Assembly: GCA_025765615.1 (NCBI GenBank)
Contig: JAIVFJ010000053.1
Coordinates: forward strand, 277,270-341,269
Source of the DNA: Zopfochytrium polystomum
Taxonomy: Eukaryota > Chytridiomycota > Chytridiomycetes > Chytridiales > Chytridiaceae
Direction of reading: 5' to 3'
DNA: 64,000 nt
Shown here: positions 56,819 through 64,000 of the stretch, piece after piece
Layout: the number at the start of each line of letters is the position of its first letter
Numbering within the stretch: position 1 is the stretch's first letter
The notes under the pieces: model-generated
Databases searched by the model: none
What the model was told of the DNA's origin: nothing
Seen by the model: only the letters and a program-made list of their open reading frames with translations
Position numbers and translations under genes: made by a program

Positions 56819-59800
56819 TTAAAAGTGTGTAGGGCTGTGTTGAAGCGGTATAATACTGTTCCCTGTGAGATCAGCGTAGCTTGCTAGCCCCAGAAGTGAC
56901 ATGAGCTTTGAATGTCTCGTTGCCGGAAGTGGTTTGGTGAGAATATCTGCCACCATTAGATCCGTTGGACAATATCGCAGCTCAATATGCTTCTTCTCCA
57001 AATGGTCCCTCATGAACTCTAGACGAACATCAATATGCTTAGTATTCCCATGATGAATAGGGTTTTTAGCTATAGCGATAGTTGATTTGTTGTCTTCATT
57101 CACAATCGTGGGTTTAGAGATATCGAACCCAAGTTCGCTCATCAACTTCCTGAGCCAAATTGCCTCTTTGAAGGCTTCTGCAAGGGAGTAATATTCAGCT
57201 TCAGTTGAAGATAAGGCTACTGAGGATTGCTTTTTGCTGTACCAGGTGATTGCTGCTCCAGCAAGTATGAATACATGACCGGAACGCGACTTTCGGCGTG
57301 GTTCTTCAGCATAGCTGGCATCAGCGTAGCCTACTGGTTGTGGTATGCCAACAGCATGTTCAACAGCCTCTAACGAGTCATTTGTTACTATTTGAAGTCC
57401 GGAATTACAGTTGGAAGTGTAGAACAAGCCAACATCGTATGTTCCGCAGAGGTATCGAAGCAAGTGTTCAAGTGCCTTTTGGTCAGAGAAAGTCGCTTTT
57501 CCTTGATACTGTTGCAAGGCATATACAGCATGTGCAATATCTGGACGAGTTTGATTAGCAACATAGGCTACTTTCATGAGTGTACTAAGGAATTGATCCT
57601 GTTCTCTCTTGTCAAGAAAGCCAGATGCGTCGTCATGAACCCATGATATGGACATTGGTGTCTGTTTAACCTTTGGGATGATTCCTGTTCCCCAAAGATT
57701 ACATTCTTCAAGAATGCGCAGAATATAGTTCTTTTGGCCTAACCAAATACCATTACTTATCCGTTCGACCTCGAGCCCAAGGGCGTAGTTGAAGTCAGGA
57801 TTTTCTTTGATACTGTAGCGACTGCGAAACTTATCTTTGACATCTTGGATGACATCCTGGGATTTACTCACAAGAATTACATCATCCACATGCACTGTTG
57901 CTAGGCAGAGTATAGTGCTGTCTGGATTTTTTCTTGTGTAGAGGCAGTTGTCTGATTTGAGTTGTTCAAAGCCAATTTCAAGTAGAAAATCTCTAAGCAT
58001 TTGGTACCATTGGCGACCAGATTGGTGCAGCCCATAAATACTTTTGAGAAGTTTGCATACTAGAAGAATGTGGTCAGCTCCTGTTTTCTCAAAACCAGGG
58101 GGCTGTAGCATGAAAATGTCGCAATCAACAGTGGCATTGAGGAATGCCGTGTCTACATCAAGGCTTTCGAGGAACATTCGAAAAATAGCCACTAATGCAA
58201 GTACAGTGCGGACAGATCCATTTTTGACAACAGGAGAAAATGTTTCGTCATAATCTATGCCTGGGATTTGAGTGAATCCTTTTGCTACAAGCCTTGCTTT
58301 GAAGCGTAGTAGGAAACCGTCTTTGTCAAGTTTGTAGGCGAAGACCCATTTCGGCTTAATAGGCCTTATACCATCCGCTTTTGGAATTAGCTCCCATGTT
58401 TGCTTATCCATAAGAGATTTGAACTCGCTGTTCATTGCTGCCATCCAAAACTTTGCGTATTTGGAATTCATGGCTTCTCCAAATGTTGAAGGAAGCGGCG
58501 GCAAATCTCGGAGATGTAATTTCTCTGTGGGAAACACAGTTACTGAATCCTCATCGGTGGTTGCCAATAATGCCTTCATGCGATGGAAGAGTTCGCGGAA
58601 TTGAAGCCTTGATACTCGCTTGTTGCGAATATGGGCAACCATTGCACGCAAGTACCTTCTTGCATAAAAGGACTTTGGATGGTCCGCTACTTTTATTTGA
58701 ATTTCAGGTATCTTAGCTGTGAGGCTATAGTCATCTCTTTCCTCCTGCTCTGGTTCAGATTCAGAGTCTGAGTAGAGAGTATCTCGTTTCAGATCTAAGT
58801 CGACAATGAGAGAAGGTTGGATTTCTATCTCGCTTGATTCCTCGCTCTCAGATTCAGGATCTGAGGAGTCATCATTGGAGTTGATTTCCCAAAACTTGTT
58901 GAGTTGAGCCCGAGTTGGGCGTTGAGGACCGGAAGTTACTCGGATGGAACCCAAGTCTTTAAACAGGTCTTTGACTTTGCAGTCTAACCCTGGGAAGATA
59001 TCTTCATGGAATTTCACATGGTACTGCTCAGTGATCATACGCCCTGCAAGGTCATAGAGGACTGCAAGTCTATTTCCTTTGAAACCCAAAAAGATTCCCA
59101 GCGTTCCCTTCCATGAGGTCATACGGCGTTTTTCCTTAGGCGTTTTGAATATCGCCAAACAACCAAATGTGCGTAGATGGTTGAGTGTAGGAAATGAGCC
59201 AAACCAGCGTTGGTAGGGTATAGCTTTTGTGGTTTTGTGAAGAACTCTGTTTTTGATGTATGCCGCATAGCACAGGGCATAGGGTAGAAATGAGTGCGGA
59301 AGTCGCGACTCCAGTAACATGCACGCTGACATCTCCTTTATTATTCCAATCTGCCGTTCTACCAGTCCATTGAATTCCTTGGTGTAAGGAGGACTGGGTT
59401 CAAGCATGATGGGTGGACTTCGCTGGGATGCCCAAACTTTGAAGGAGTTCACTGAGTAAAGTTCACCACCGTCACAGCGGATAGCAGCTACCTTTTTACT
59501 GTGTTGTAGCTCAAAGCGTTCCACAGTTCTCTTGAAGCGTTCAGGTGCTTGCTTCTTCGACGTCAAGAATTCTATGTCTATCCATCGAGAGAATTCATCG
59601 ACGACTATCTGCCAGAACTTCTCTCTCCTTCTGCCCTGGACCGGCATCTGGACAAGGTCGGTGTGTAACCGAGAGAGTACTTCCGTGCTCGTATTGTCTG
59701 TCGAGTAAATTGGCTTGGCCCTTATCTTCCCAAAATCACAAGTTATACAGGGGTAACGAAGTGCGTTTGGTATGATAATATTCTTCCCTTTATTCACAAA

Positions 59801-59854
59801 CTGCAAAGTATTGCCAATAATTCCCAATGCAAGATGCCCATAGCGGCGATGCAA
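56819..59854 (-). CDS. Copia pol: integrase, reverse transcriptase, RNase H (1011 aa)
   Basis: Begins in the pre-integrase/HHCC region (LHRRYGHLALGIIGN, ITCDFGKIRAKP). The integrase core has HTDLVQMPVQG, WQIVVDEFSRW (Asp), AIRCDGGELYS (Asp) and NGLVERQIGIIKEMS (Glu). RT has PIKPKWVFAYKLDKDGFLLR, KARLVAKGFTQIPGIDYDET, LDVDTAFLNATVDCDIFM, GLHQSGRQWYQML and the catalytic TVHVDDVILVS. RNase H has VGYADASYAEE, LSSTEAEYYSLAEAFKEAIW and HIDVRLEFMRDHL. All catalytic positions appear intact. The frame is -1 relative to gag-protease and overlaps it by 61 nt. It opens directly after an in-frame TGA, so it must be reached by frameshifting or is separated by an indel. Confidence 0.93.
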   Translation of the reverse strand: MHRRYGHLALGIIGNTLQFVNKGKNIIIPNALRYPCITCDFGKIRAKPIYSTDNTSTEVLSRLHTDLVQMPVQGRRREKFWQIVVDEFSRWIDIEFLTSKKQAPERFKRTVERFELQHSKKVAAIRCDGGELYSVNSFKVWASQRSPPIMLEPSPPYTKEFNGLVERQIGIIKEMSACMLLESRLPHSFLPYALCYAAYIKNRVLHKTTKAIPYQRWFGSFPTLNHLRTFGCLAIFKTPKEKRRMTSWKGTLGIFLGFKGNRLAVLYDLAGRMITEQYHVKFHEDIFPGLDCKVKDLFKDLGSIRVTSGPQRPTRAQLNKFWEINSNDDSSDPESESEESSEIEIQPSLIVDLDLKRDTLYSDSESEPEQEERDDYSLTAKIPEIQIKVADHPKSFYARRYLRAMVAHIRNKRVSRLQFRELFHRMKALLATTDEDSVTVFPTEKLHLRDLPPLPSTFGEAMNSKYAKFWMAAMNSEFKSLMDKQTWELIPKADGIRPIKPKWVFAYKLDKDGFLLRFKARLVAKGFTQIPGIDYDETFSPVVKNGSVRTVLALVAIFRMFLESLDVDTAFLNATVDCDIFMLQPPGFEKTGADHILLVCKLLKSIYGLHQSGRQWYQMLRDFLLEIGFEQLKSDNCLYTRKNPDSTILCLATVHVDDVILVSKSQDVIQDVKDKFRSRYSIKENPDFNYALGLEVERISNGIWLGQKNYILRILEECNLWGTGIIPKVKQTPMSISWVHDDASGFLDKREQDQFLSTLMKVAYVANQTRPDIAHAVYALQQYQGKATFSDQKALEHLLRYLCGTYDVGLFYTSNCNSGLQIVTNDSLEAVEHAVGIPQPVGYADASYAEEPRRKSRSGHVFILAGAAITWYSKKQSSVALSSTEAEYYSLAEAFKEAIWLRKLMSELGFDISKPTIVNEDNKSTIAIAKNPIHHGNTKHIDVRLEFMRDHLEKKHIELRYCPTDLMVADILTKPLPATRHSKLMSLLGLASYADLTGNSIIPLQHSPTHF

Positions 59855-62070
59855 TTTTGCGCAGAACTTGATGCCGTGTCAGTCTGCGTGGAAGTAGAGA
59901 CAGTGGGGTAAGCAATGCGTCGCCCCTTACTGAGTTGTGAAGAGAAGTTTGGAAGTTTACCTTCAGAGGCGTCCCTCGCATAGGCGTATTCCGTGTCTGC
60001 ATCCCCCTCCCATGTATTGGCGTTCGAGCCAGGGAGCTGCAGGGTGACGTGGTACATTCTGTTGAATTTTTTGCCAAGAACGTATTCTGAGTTCCCCAAG
60101 AGGAGAATGGCAGAGTCTGGCTGGAAGATCAGATTTCCCCCCGTCGTGTCCAGGAGATGGTTGATGGAAACCAGGGTGTCTGAGAAGTCGGGTACGTAGT
60201 ACGAGTTCTGCAAGACGGTTGTGAAGTCACCAGCCCGAAGATAAAAATCCCCGACACCAGCGGCTGGTGTGTATGCTCCTTCGGCCGTTTGTATTAGACG
60301 ACTACAAGGTTGCAGATTGCTGAAAAGTGCGAGAATAGGTGACATTGTTGTTGTGGCACCTGAATCAAGAATTGCTTCGTAGATGCATTCTGAGGCAATA
60401 GCAGCGTTGTCGTTGGCAATTCCACAGTGTTCGCTGTGTGGACTGTTTGGAAGTGCTTGATATATCTCCTCCTCGTCGCCACTGAAAAGTTCATCCTCTG
60501 AGAAGTCAGAGAGAGTTGTTGTGACAGTGATTGGAAGTGACGGTGTGCGACTGTGTATAAGAATCGGGGTTTCTGGCCTAGCCCACCAAATGTCTCGGGC
60601 AGAGAGTGCCCTATCGGAAAGAAACTGGTCAAGCGCGCCAGAGTCCTCAAGGGCCTCGTTTGCTTGCTCCCCTGTATCCATCTTCCCAAAGTCGAGAGTA
60701 AGGTTTGTAAGCCACGTGGTGTCCGAGTCAGGGTTTGAAGGCTTGCCCGTGTGCGCAGTGGTTGGGGCAGGGCTCTCAAGTATGTGCACAGTTGTAGAAG
60801 GAGTCTCAGTCATCTCCTCATCCAACACCTCATTTATGTTTGAAGTGCTTCTGAAGATTTTGACTTTTGATTTAGGCTTTCGCTGATAAACCTTTAGACT
60901 TTTGGAATTAAACTTTAAACTTTTGACTGATAAGCTTTCAGAGCTTAAATCAGATAAGCTTTCAAAGTCTAAAACCTTAGCCTGATTGGCTTTATCAGTT
61001 TTGGCCTTGGCTCCCCCCTCATCTGGTTGTTTTCCTTTCACGTTAGCAGCATGTGCTTTTGTGTCGGAGAATTTTTCCGTTTTTGCTGCTGCGGCAGCTG
61101 CGCGTTTTGCTGCAGTAAGGCATTTGTCTGGTGTGTGCTCAACCCAGCGACCATGGATCTTGCATGTCCCTCCTTGACCAATAGGCTTATCTTTCTCCAG
61201 CGAAACCTTCTTCGAGGTTGGAGTGTCAGCGGCTGGCGCCTTTCGCTTCGTTGCTTGCGCAGACGATGCTTTCTCCTTTCCGTCGTGAGCTTGCTGGTAA
61301 AGAATGTGAGCAGCTTGGACATCGTCCAGAACTGCAGCCTTTGAATCATAGCCTCCTGCTCGGCGACCAAGTTGCAATCGCAGGCGTACAGAGTTGAACT
61401 CATCGGCACTAGGCAAGGATTTGTAGATTGCATAAGGTACGAGTGACAGGAAACTGTTTTTCGCTCCTTCGCATCCTGCTGTTGTGCACGTGAAGTATTT
61501 CTCATAGTCACTGCAGATGAGCTGGATTGTGGAGAACCATTTACGTTCTGCGACATGACCTGATGGCTTCTGCAGGCTCATGAGTGTAGAAACCCATTTG
61601 AAACCTTCAGCACCGTTGTGGTCGTTTGCAGCATAATATGTATTCAGCCACACAAGTTGTTCATGGACAGTATTGATCTTTTCCCTCTCAAGGTGGTCAA
61701 CGTCCTCCTGGCGGCAGCAGGCGTTGAAGCCTGCAAGTGCTTTGGAGTGTAGTTGCTTGTGTGCAGTGTAGTCTCGCCGAGTCTTTGCAACGAGTCCATT
61801 ATAGTCCACAAGTGCGGCATTGAAGGTTTGCATAGCAGCAGTGTGTGCTGCCTTCTGCACGTCTGTTGCCTCAGCAGGGAGGACAGCAGGTTTTGCAGGT
61901 GCTCGATAACCCATGATGCGACTCATGAATATGGCAATGGTTGGAGCAAGAGAGTTCACAGCCAAGAATTCATCTGCACCGAGAGATCGAAGATGCTCGA
62001 GGATGACAGTGTCGCGATGACGCGTCCACGCCGTGTAGGACACACCGGAAAAAACGAATGGGGTTTGCAC
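59794..62070 (-). CDS. Copia gag-protease (758 aa)
   Basis: The N-terminus (FVFSGVSYTAWTRHRDTVIL) is the start of a copia gag. A His/Cys segment CKIHGRWVEHTPDKC (residues about 300) sits where the zinc knuckle is expected, but its spacing is CX3HX5HX4C rather than CCHC. A Ser/Lys-rich region follows. The protease has the catalytic AILDSGATTTMSPI motif (residue about 565) and YVPDFSDTLVSINHLL. The frame opens with GTG at 62070. The nearest upstream ATG (62077-62075) is in another frame, and the first in-frame ATG is about 50 codons in. The true start is therefore unresolved, or this copy has a 1-nt lesion. Confidence 0.88.
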   Translation of the reverse strand: MQTPFVFSGVSYTAWTRHRDTVILEHLRSLGADEFLAVNSLAPTIAIFMSRIMGYRAPAKPAVLPAEATDVQKAAHTAAMQTFNAALVDYNGLVAKTRRDYTAHKQLHSKALAGFNACCRQEDVDHLEREKINTVHEQLVWLNTYYAANDHNGAEGFKWVSTLMSLQKPSGHVAERKWFSTIQLICSDYEKYFTCTTAGCEGAKNSFLSLVPYAIYKSLPSADEFNSVRLRLQLGRRAGGYDSKAAVLDDVQAAHILYQQAHDGKEKASSAQATKRKAPAADTPTSKKVSLEKDKPIGQGGTCKIHGRWVEHTPDKCLTAAKRAAAAAAKTEKFSDTKAHAANVKGKQPDEGGAKAKTDKANQAKVLDFESLSDLSSESLSVKSLKFNSKSLKVYQRKPKSKVKIFRSTSNINEVLDEEMTETPSTTVHILESPAPTTAHTGKPSNPDSDTTWLTNLTLDFGKMDTGEQANEALEDSGALDQFLSDRALSARDIWWARPETPILIHSRTPSLPITVTTTLSDFSEDELFSGDEEEIYQALPNSPHSEHCGIANDNAAIASECIYEAILDSGATTTMSPILALFSNLQPCSRLIQTAEGAYTPAAGVGDFYLRAGDFTTVLQNSYYVPDFSDTLVSINHLLDTTGGNLIFQPDSAILLLGNSEYVLGKKFNRMYHVTLQLPGSNANTWEGDADTEYAYARDASEGKLPNFSSQLSKGRRIAYPTVSTSTQTDTASSSAQNCIAAMGILHWELLAILCSL

Positions 62071-62085
62071 TTGCCATCTTCTTTG

Positions 62086-62874
62086 TGTTGGTGATTGCGC
62101 CTGGCGTGTCAGAAGGGCACCAACAGACTTGAGTTGGTGTGGAGCGATAAAGCTTGTTTAGAGTGTGAGCCCTTCTCTTGTTAAGAGCGAAGCGCCCTTT
62201 GTTGCCAAAGTAGATGGAGAGCCGATGCTCTCAGACAGATTGGTCTTGTTTAGAGTGCAGAGCACACCCTTTTCTTGTAAGAGCGAAGCGCCCTATACGA
62301 ACGAGGTATCGACCTAAGGTAGAACTGGAAGAGCTTCGCAGGTCAAGGTAGAGGGTATGTTGACTCAGATAAGAATAATGGTTTTTGTTTGTTGTATTTG
62401 AGGGTAGAGAGAGAGCAGGCAGATGTGATCAGGATCTGGGATGATGCTTCTCTGGAGCTGCTGGGGCTCCCCCTTTTATACTGCAGGTGGGCTCAGGAAT
62501 CAGACTTTGGTGATAGTCTTTTAGCTCTGAGAGATAGAGTTTAGACTTTGAGGAGTCAGGAGGCAGGCATGACATCATTGTTGCATCACGCTGATTTGGC
62601 CAGAACTTCCATGGAGTTATGTGTGCAAAGAAGTAAGTCAGGCTCCCTGTCAAGCTCCTATAATCATTCCTATCAAATTGCAAGAGTGAAGCACACTGAT
62701 GTGGTCTACCCAGACTGGGGATTGAAACCACCTCTAAGCACTCGTACAGTGTCAGAGATTGAGAAAGTGTAGATGACACTTGGATCAGTCCTTATGCCAT
62801 CTTAACTTATCATTTCTCTTGAAGACAGGTCAGAGGATCTTAAAAGGTGTAGGTAATGTGTGCAAACTCCAACA
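62086..62874 (-). repeat. 5' LTR of the copia element
   Basis: 789 bp, the same length as the partner. T at 62135, 62138 and 62164, where the other LTR has C in CpG. Confidence 0.93.
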
Positions 62875-63803
62875 AGCCTGGACCTGGGAGTTTGGGTGCT
62901 TCTTCCTTGGGCAGTCCTTGACAGCGTGCTCCTTGGAGCCACAGTAGAAACACAGTCCCTGCTGGGCCCTCCTTGTTTTCTCCTCTTGGCTCAGAGGACC
63001 CTTAGGAAGTGTCTCAACTGCATCCACTTGCGTGGGTTCAGGAGCTGTAAGACCTTGAGGGACTGGGGTAGGTCTTGATGTAGTTCCTACTTGTCTTTGC
63101 TTCAGCCTCTTGGAGTAGAGTCTGTTGTCAATCTTGATGGCAAGGAGAATGTACTCTTCCAAGGTCTCAGGGATGTGCAGAGACTGGGAGAGCATGTCTT
63201 GGATGGACTCATGGAGACCATGATGGTACAGCTCCATCAGAGCTGCATCATTGTATCCAGAGTCTCTGGCTAGTTGCTTGAATTGGTTGGTGTAGGCCAC
63301 ACAAGATTGCTTTCCTTGCTTGATATGCTTGAGCTTGGATCTTGCTGTCCAAGATGTGTAGGGGTCACCAAAGGTAGCTTCCAGCCTCTCCCAGAGCTCT
63401 TGCAGAGCTCTCGCAGGGTGGTGGGTGTGCTTGGGAGAGATCTGTACCATGATTGAGCTTGACCAGACTGGAGGGTGCTTGTGAAGAGAACCTTGACTTG
63501 CTCACTTGGAAATCTTGAAGGTTGGAGAAGGATGACATTCTCCACAGTGGCCATAAAGTTCCTGAGGTCTTTGGCCAGCCCAGTGAACTTGTCAGGGCTG
63601 GGAACCTTGGGCTCTCTTGCTTGGTTGGCTTGGGGCAGGGGAAGAGCTTGAAGTTCTTTTTGGTGAAGTTGTTGAAGCTGGTGCTGCTGGTGAAGGACTT
63701 GTTCTTGAAGTTGGTGTGTCTGTCTTGAAAGGGTCTTGTAATTGGTCCATCAAGGCTTGGAAGGCAGTTGCATCAGGGAAGGTCTTGTTTGGGTCAGATA
63801 TGA
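62875..63803 (-). pseudogene. Chromovirus copy 2 gag, broken
   Basis: Homologous to the 307-aa gag of copy 1, including AYTNQFKQLARDSGYNDAAL and CFYCGSKEHAVKDC. The start ATG has become ATA (at 63801-63799). There is an extra base near 63734. An 11-bp duplication (AGCTCTYGCAG) near 63405-63415 shifts the frame in the middle. No full-length protein is possible. The gag C-terminus is joined to the pol part at 55.86 kb in the pre-insertion arrangement. Confidence 0.88.
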
Positions 63804-63841
63804 TGGCAGAGAGTAGTAGGAGAGGGTGAAGTGAATTATGA

Positions 63842-64000
63842 TGTCAGGAACAAGGCAGGACAAGGCAAAGGCATGGCAAGGAACTGAGAGGAGTGATGAT
63901 TGTATTGGAAACAATAATTCACTTGAGGGATGGGACAGGGTCTCCCATCCCCTTTTATACCTTTTGAGAGTCTTCCTTGTCAAGACTCAAAGAAAGTTCC
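63842..64000 (-). repeat. 5' LTR of chromovirus copy 2 (partial, cut by window end)
   Basis: Starts TGTCAGG as in copy 1. The self-primer complement (63914-63924, ATAATTCACTT) and the matching PBS (63829-63839, AAGTGAATTAT on the plus strand) are both intact. The heat-shock-element part lies beyond the window, apart from its first unit. Confidence 0.88.

Larger units (their letters stand above)
55861..62874 (-). mobile_element. Nearly intact Ty1/copia LTR retrotransposon, 7,014 bp
   Basis: LTRs 55861-56649 and 62086-62874 are both 789 bp; I see four differences between them. They begin TGTTGGTGATTG and end CTCCAACA. The 5-bp duplication AGCCT lies at 55856-55860 and 62875-62879. The order is gag-protease, then integrase, RT and RNase H, defining Ty1/copia. 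A purine tract (TTGAGGGGGAG on the minus strand) abuts the 3' LTR. No initiator-tRNA-type PBS (TGGTATC...) follows the 5' LTR; the sequence there is CAAAGAAGATGG. It is inserted into chromovirus copy 2, so it is younger than that element. Confidence 0.93.
54029..64000 (-). mobile_element. Chromovirus copy 2 (same family as 16942-20123), split by a copia insertion, right end outside window
   Basis: Left LTR 54029-54339; pol-type ORF to 55754; interrupted between 55860 and 62875 by a copia element with an AGCCT duplication; gag part 62875-63803; right LTR from 63842 to the window end. It has the same retropepsin-to-integrase-C-terminus deletion as copy 1. The left LTR is shorter (311 bp), having lost one heat-shock-element block. 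Gag has lost its ATG and carries frameshifts, so this copy is older and dead. Confidence 0.88.

Overview
This window is eukaryotic nuclear DNA. Intron-rich genes have short introns (about 45-70 nt, mostly GT-AG with several GC-AG), closely packed divergent or convergent gene pairs, and LTR retrotransposons. The gene set points to a fungus: a Sup35-type eRF3 with a Q/G/Y-rich N-terminus, a bifunctional GARS-AIRS enzyme without a GART domain, a BRL1/BRR6-type nuclear-envelope protein and a BUD22 homologue. TBCK and NUDCD1 homologues, which I believe yeasts and most Dikarya lack, suggest an early-diverging lineage such as a chytrid. The lineage is inference; no rRNA or mitochondrial marker is present. 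No CRISPR array, rRNA gene or convincing functional tRNA gene was seen.

Layout. 0.5-15.6 kb holds genes: an ECM4-like glutathione transferase (+), an F-box/ankyrin protein (+), TBCK (+), SEC13 (+), then NUDCD1 (-) and BUD22 (+) starting 52 bp apart. 15.6-27.5 kb is a transposon graveyard. Degenerate Ty1/copia remnants lie in both orientations, and one is split by a young, short Ty3/gypsy chromovirus with near-identical LTRs and a TTGCT target-site duplication. 27.5-52.2 kb is gene-dense: an S9 peptidase (-), eRF3/SUP35 (+), a membrane-anchored coiled-coil protein (+), BRL1/BRR6-like (-), PTH2 (+), a kinesin-7-like motor (-), ADE5,7 (+), and a predicted single gene joining a CaMK-type kinase to an endonuclease/exonuclease/phosphatase (neutral sphingomyelinase-like) domain (+). 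52.2-64 kb is a second transposon block. There another copy of the same chromovirus is split by a nearly intact 7.0 kb Ty1/copia element with 789-bp LTRs and an AGCCT duplication.

Themes. The host genes are mostly housekeeping: COPII/nuclear pore (SEC13), nuclear envelope (BRL1), ribosome assembly (BUD22), translation termination and peptidyl-tRNA rescue (eRF3, PTH2), purine synthesis (ADE5,7), mitotic transport (kinesin) and membrane traffic (TBCK). The most unusual items are four. (i) The kinase-EEP fusion has no in-frame ATG before the first EEP motifs but a clean phase-0 intron joins it to the kinase. (ii) The chromovirus family has LTRs carrying long runs of canonical heat-shock elements. 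(iii) Its putative PBS is an 11-nt perfect complement of its own predicted RNA 5' end, as in Tf1-type self-priming. (iv) Both copies share a deletion removing reverse transcriptase, RNase H and the integrase core, so the family appears to spread non-autonomously.

Exon boundaries were assigned by hand from splice signals, reading frame and remembered family motifs. Unless stated otherwise, every multi-exon model sums to a whole number of codons. The kinesin was not fully assembled.
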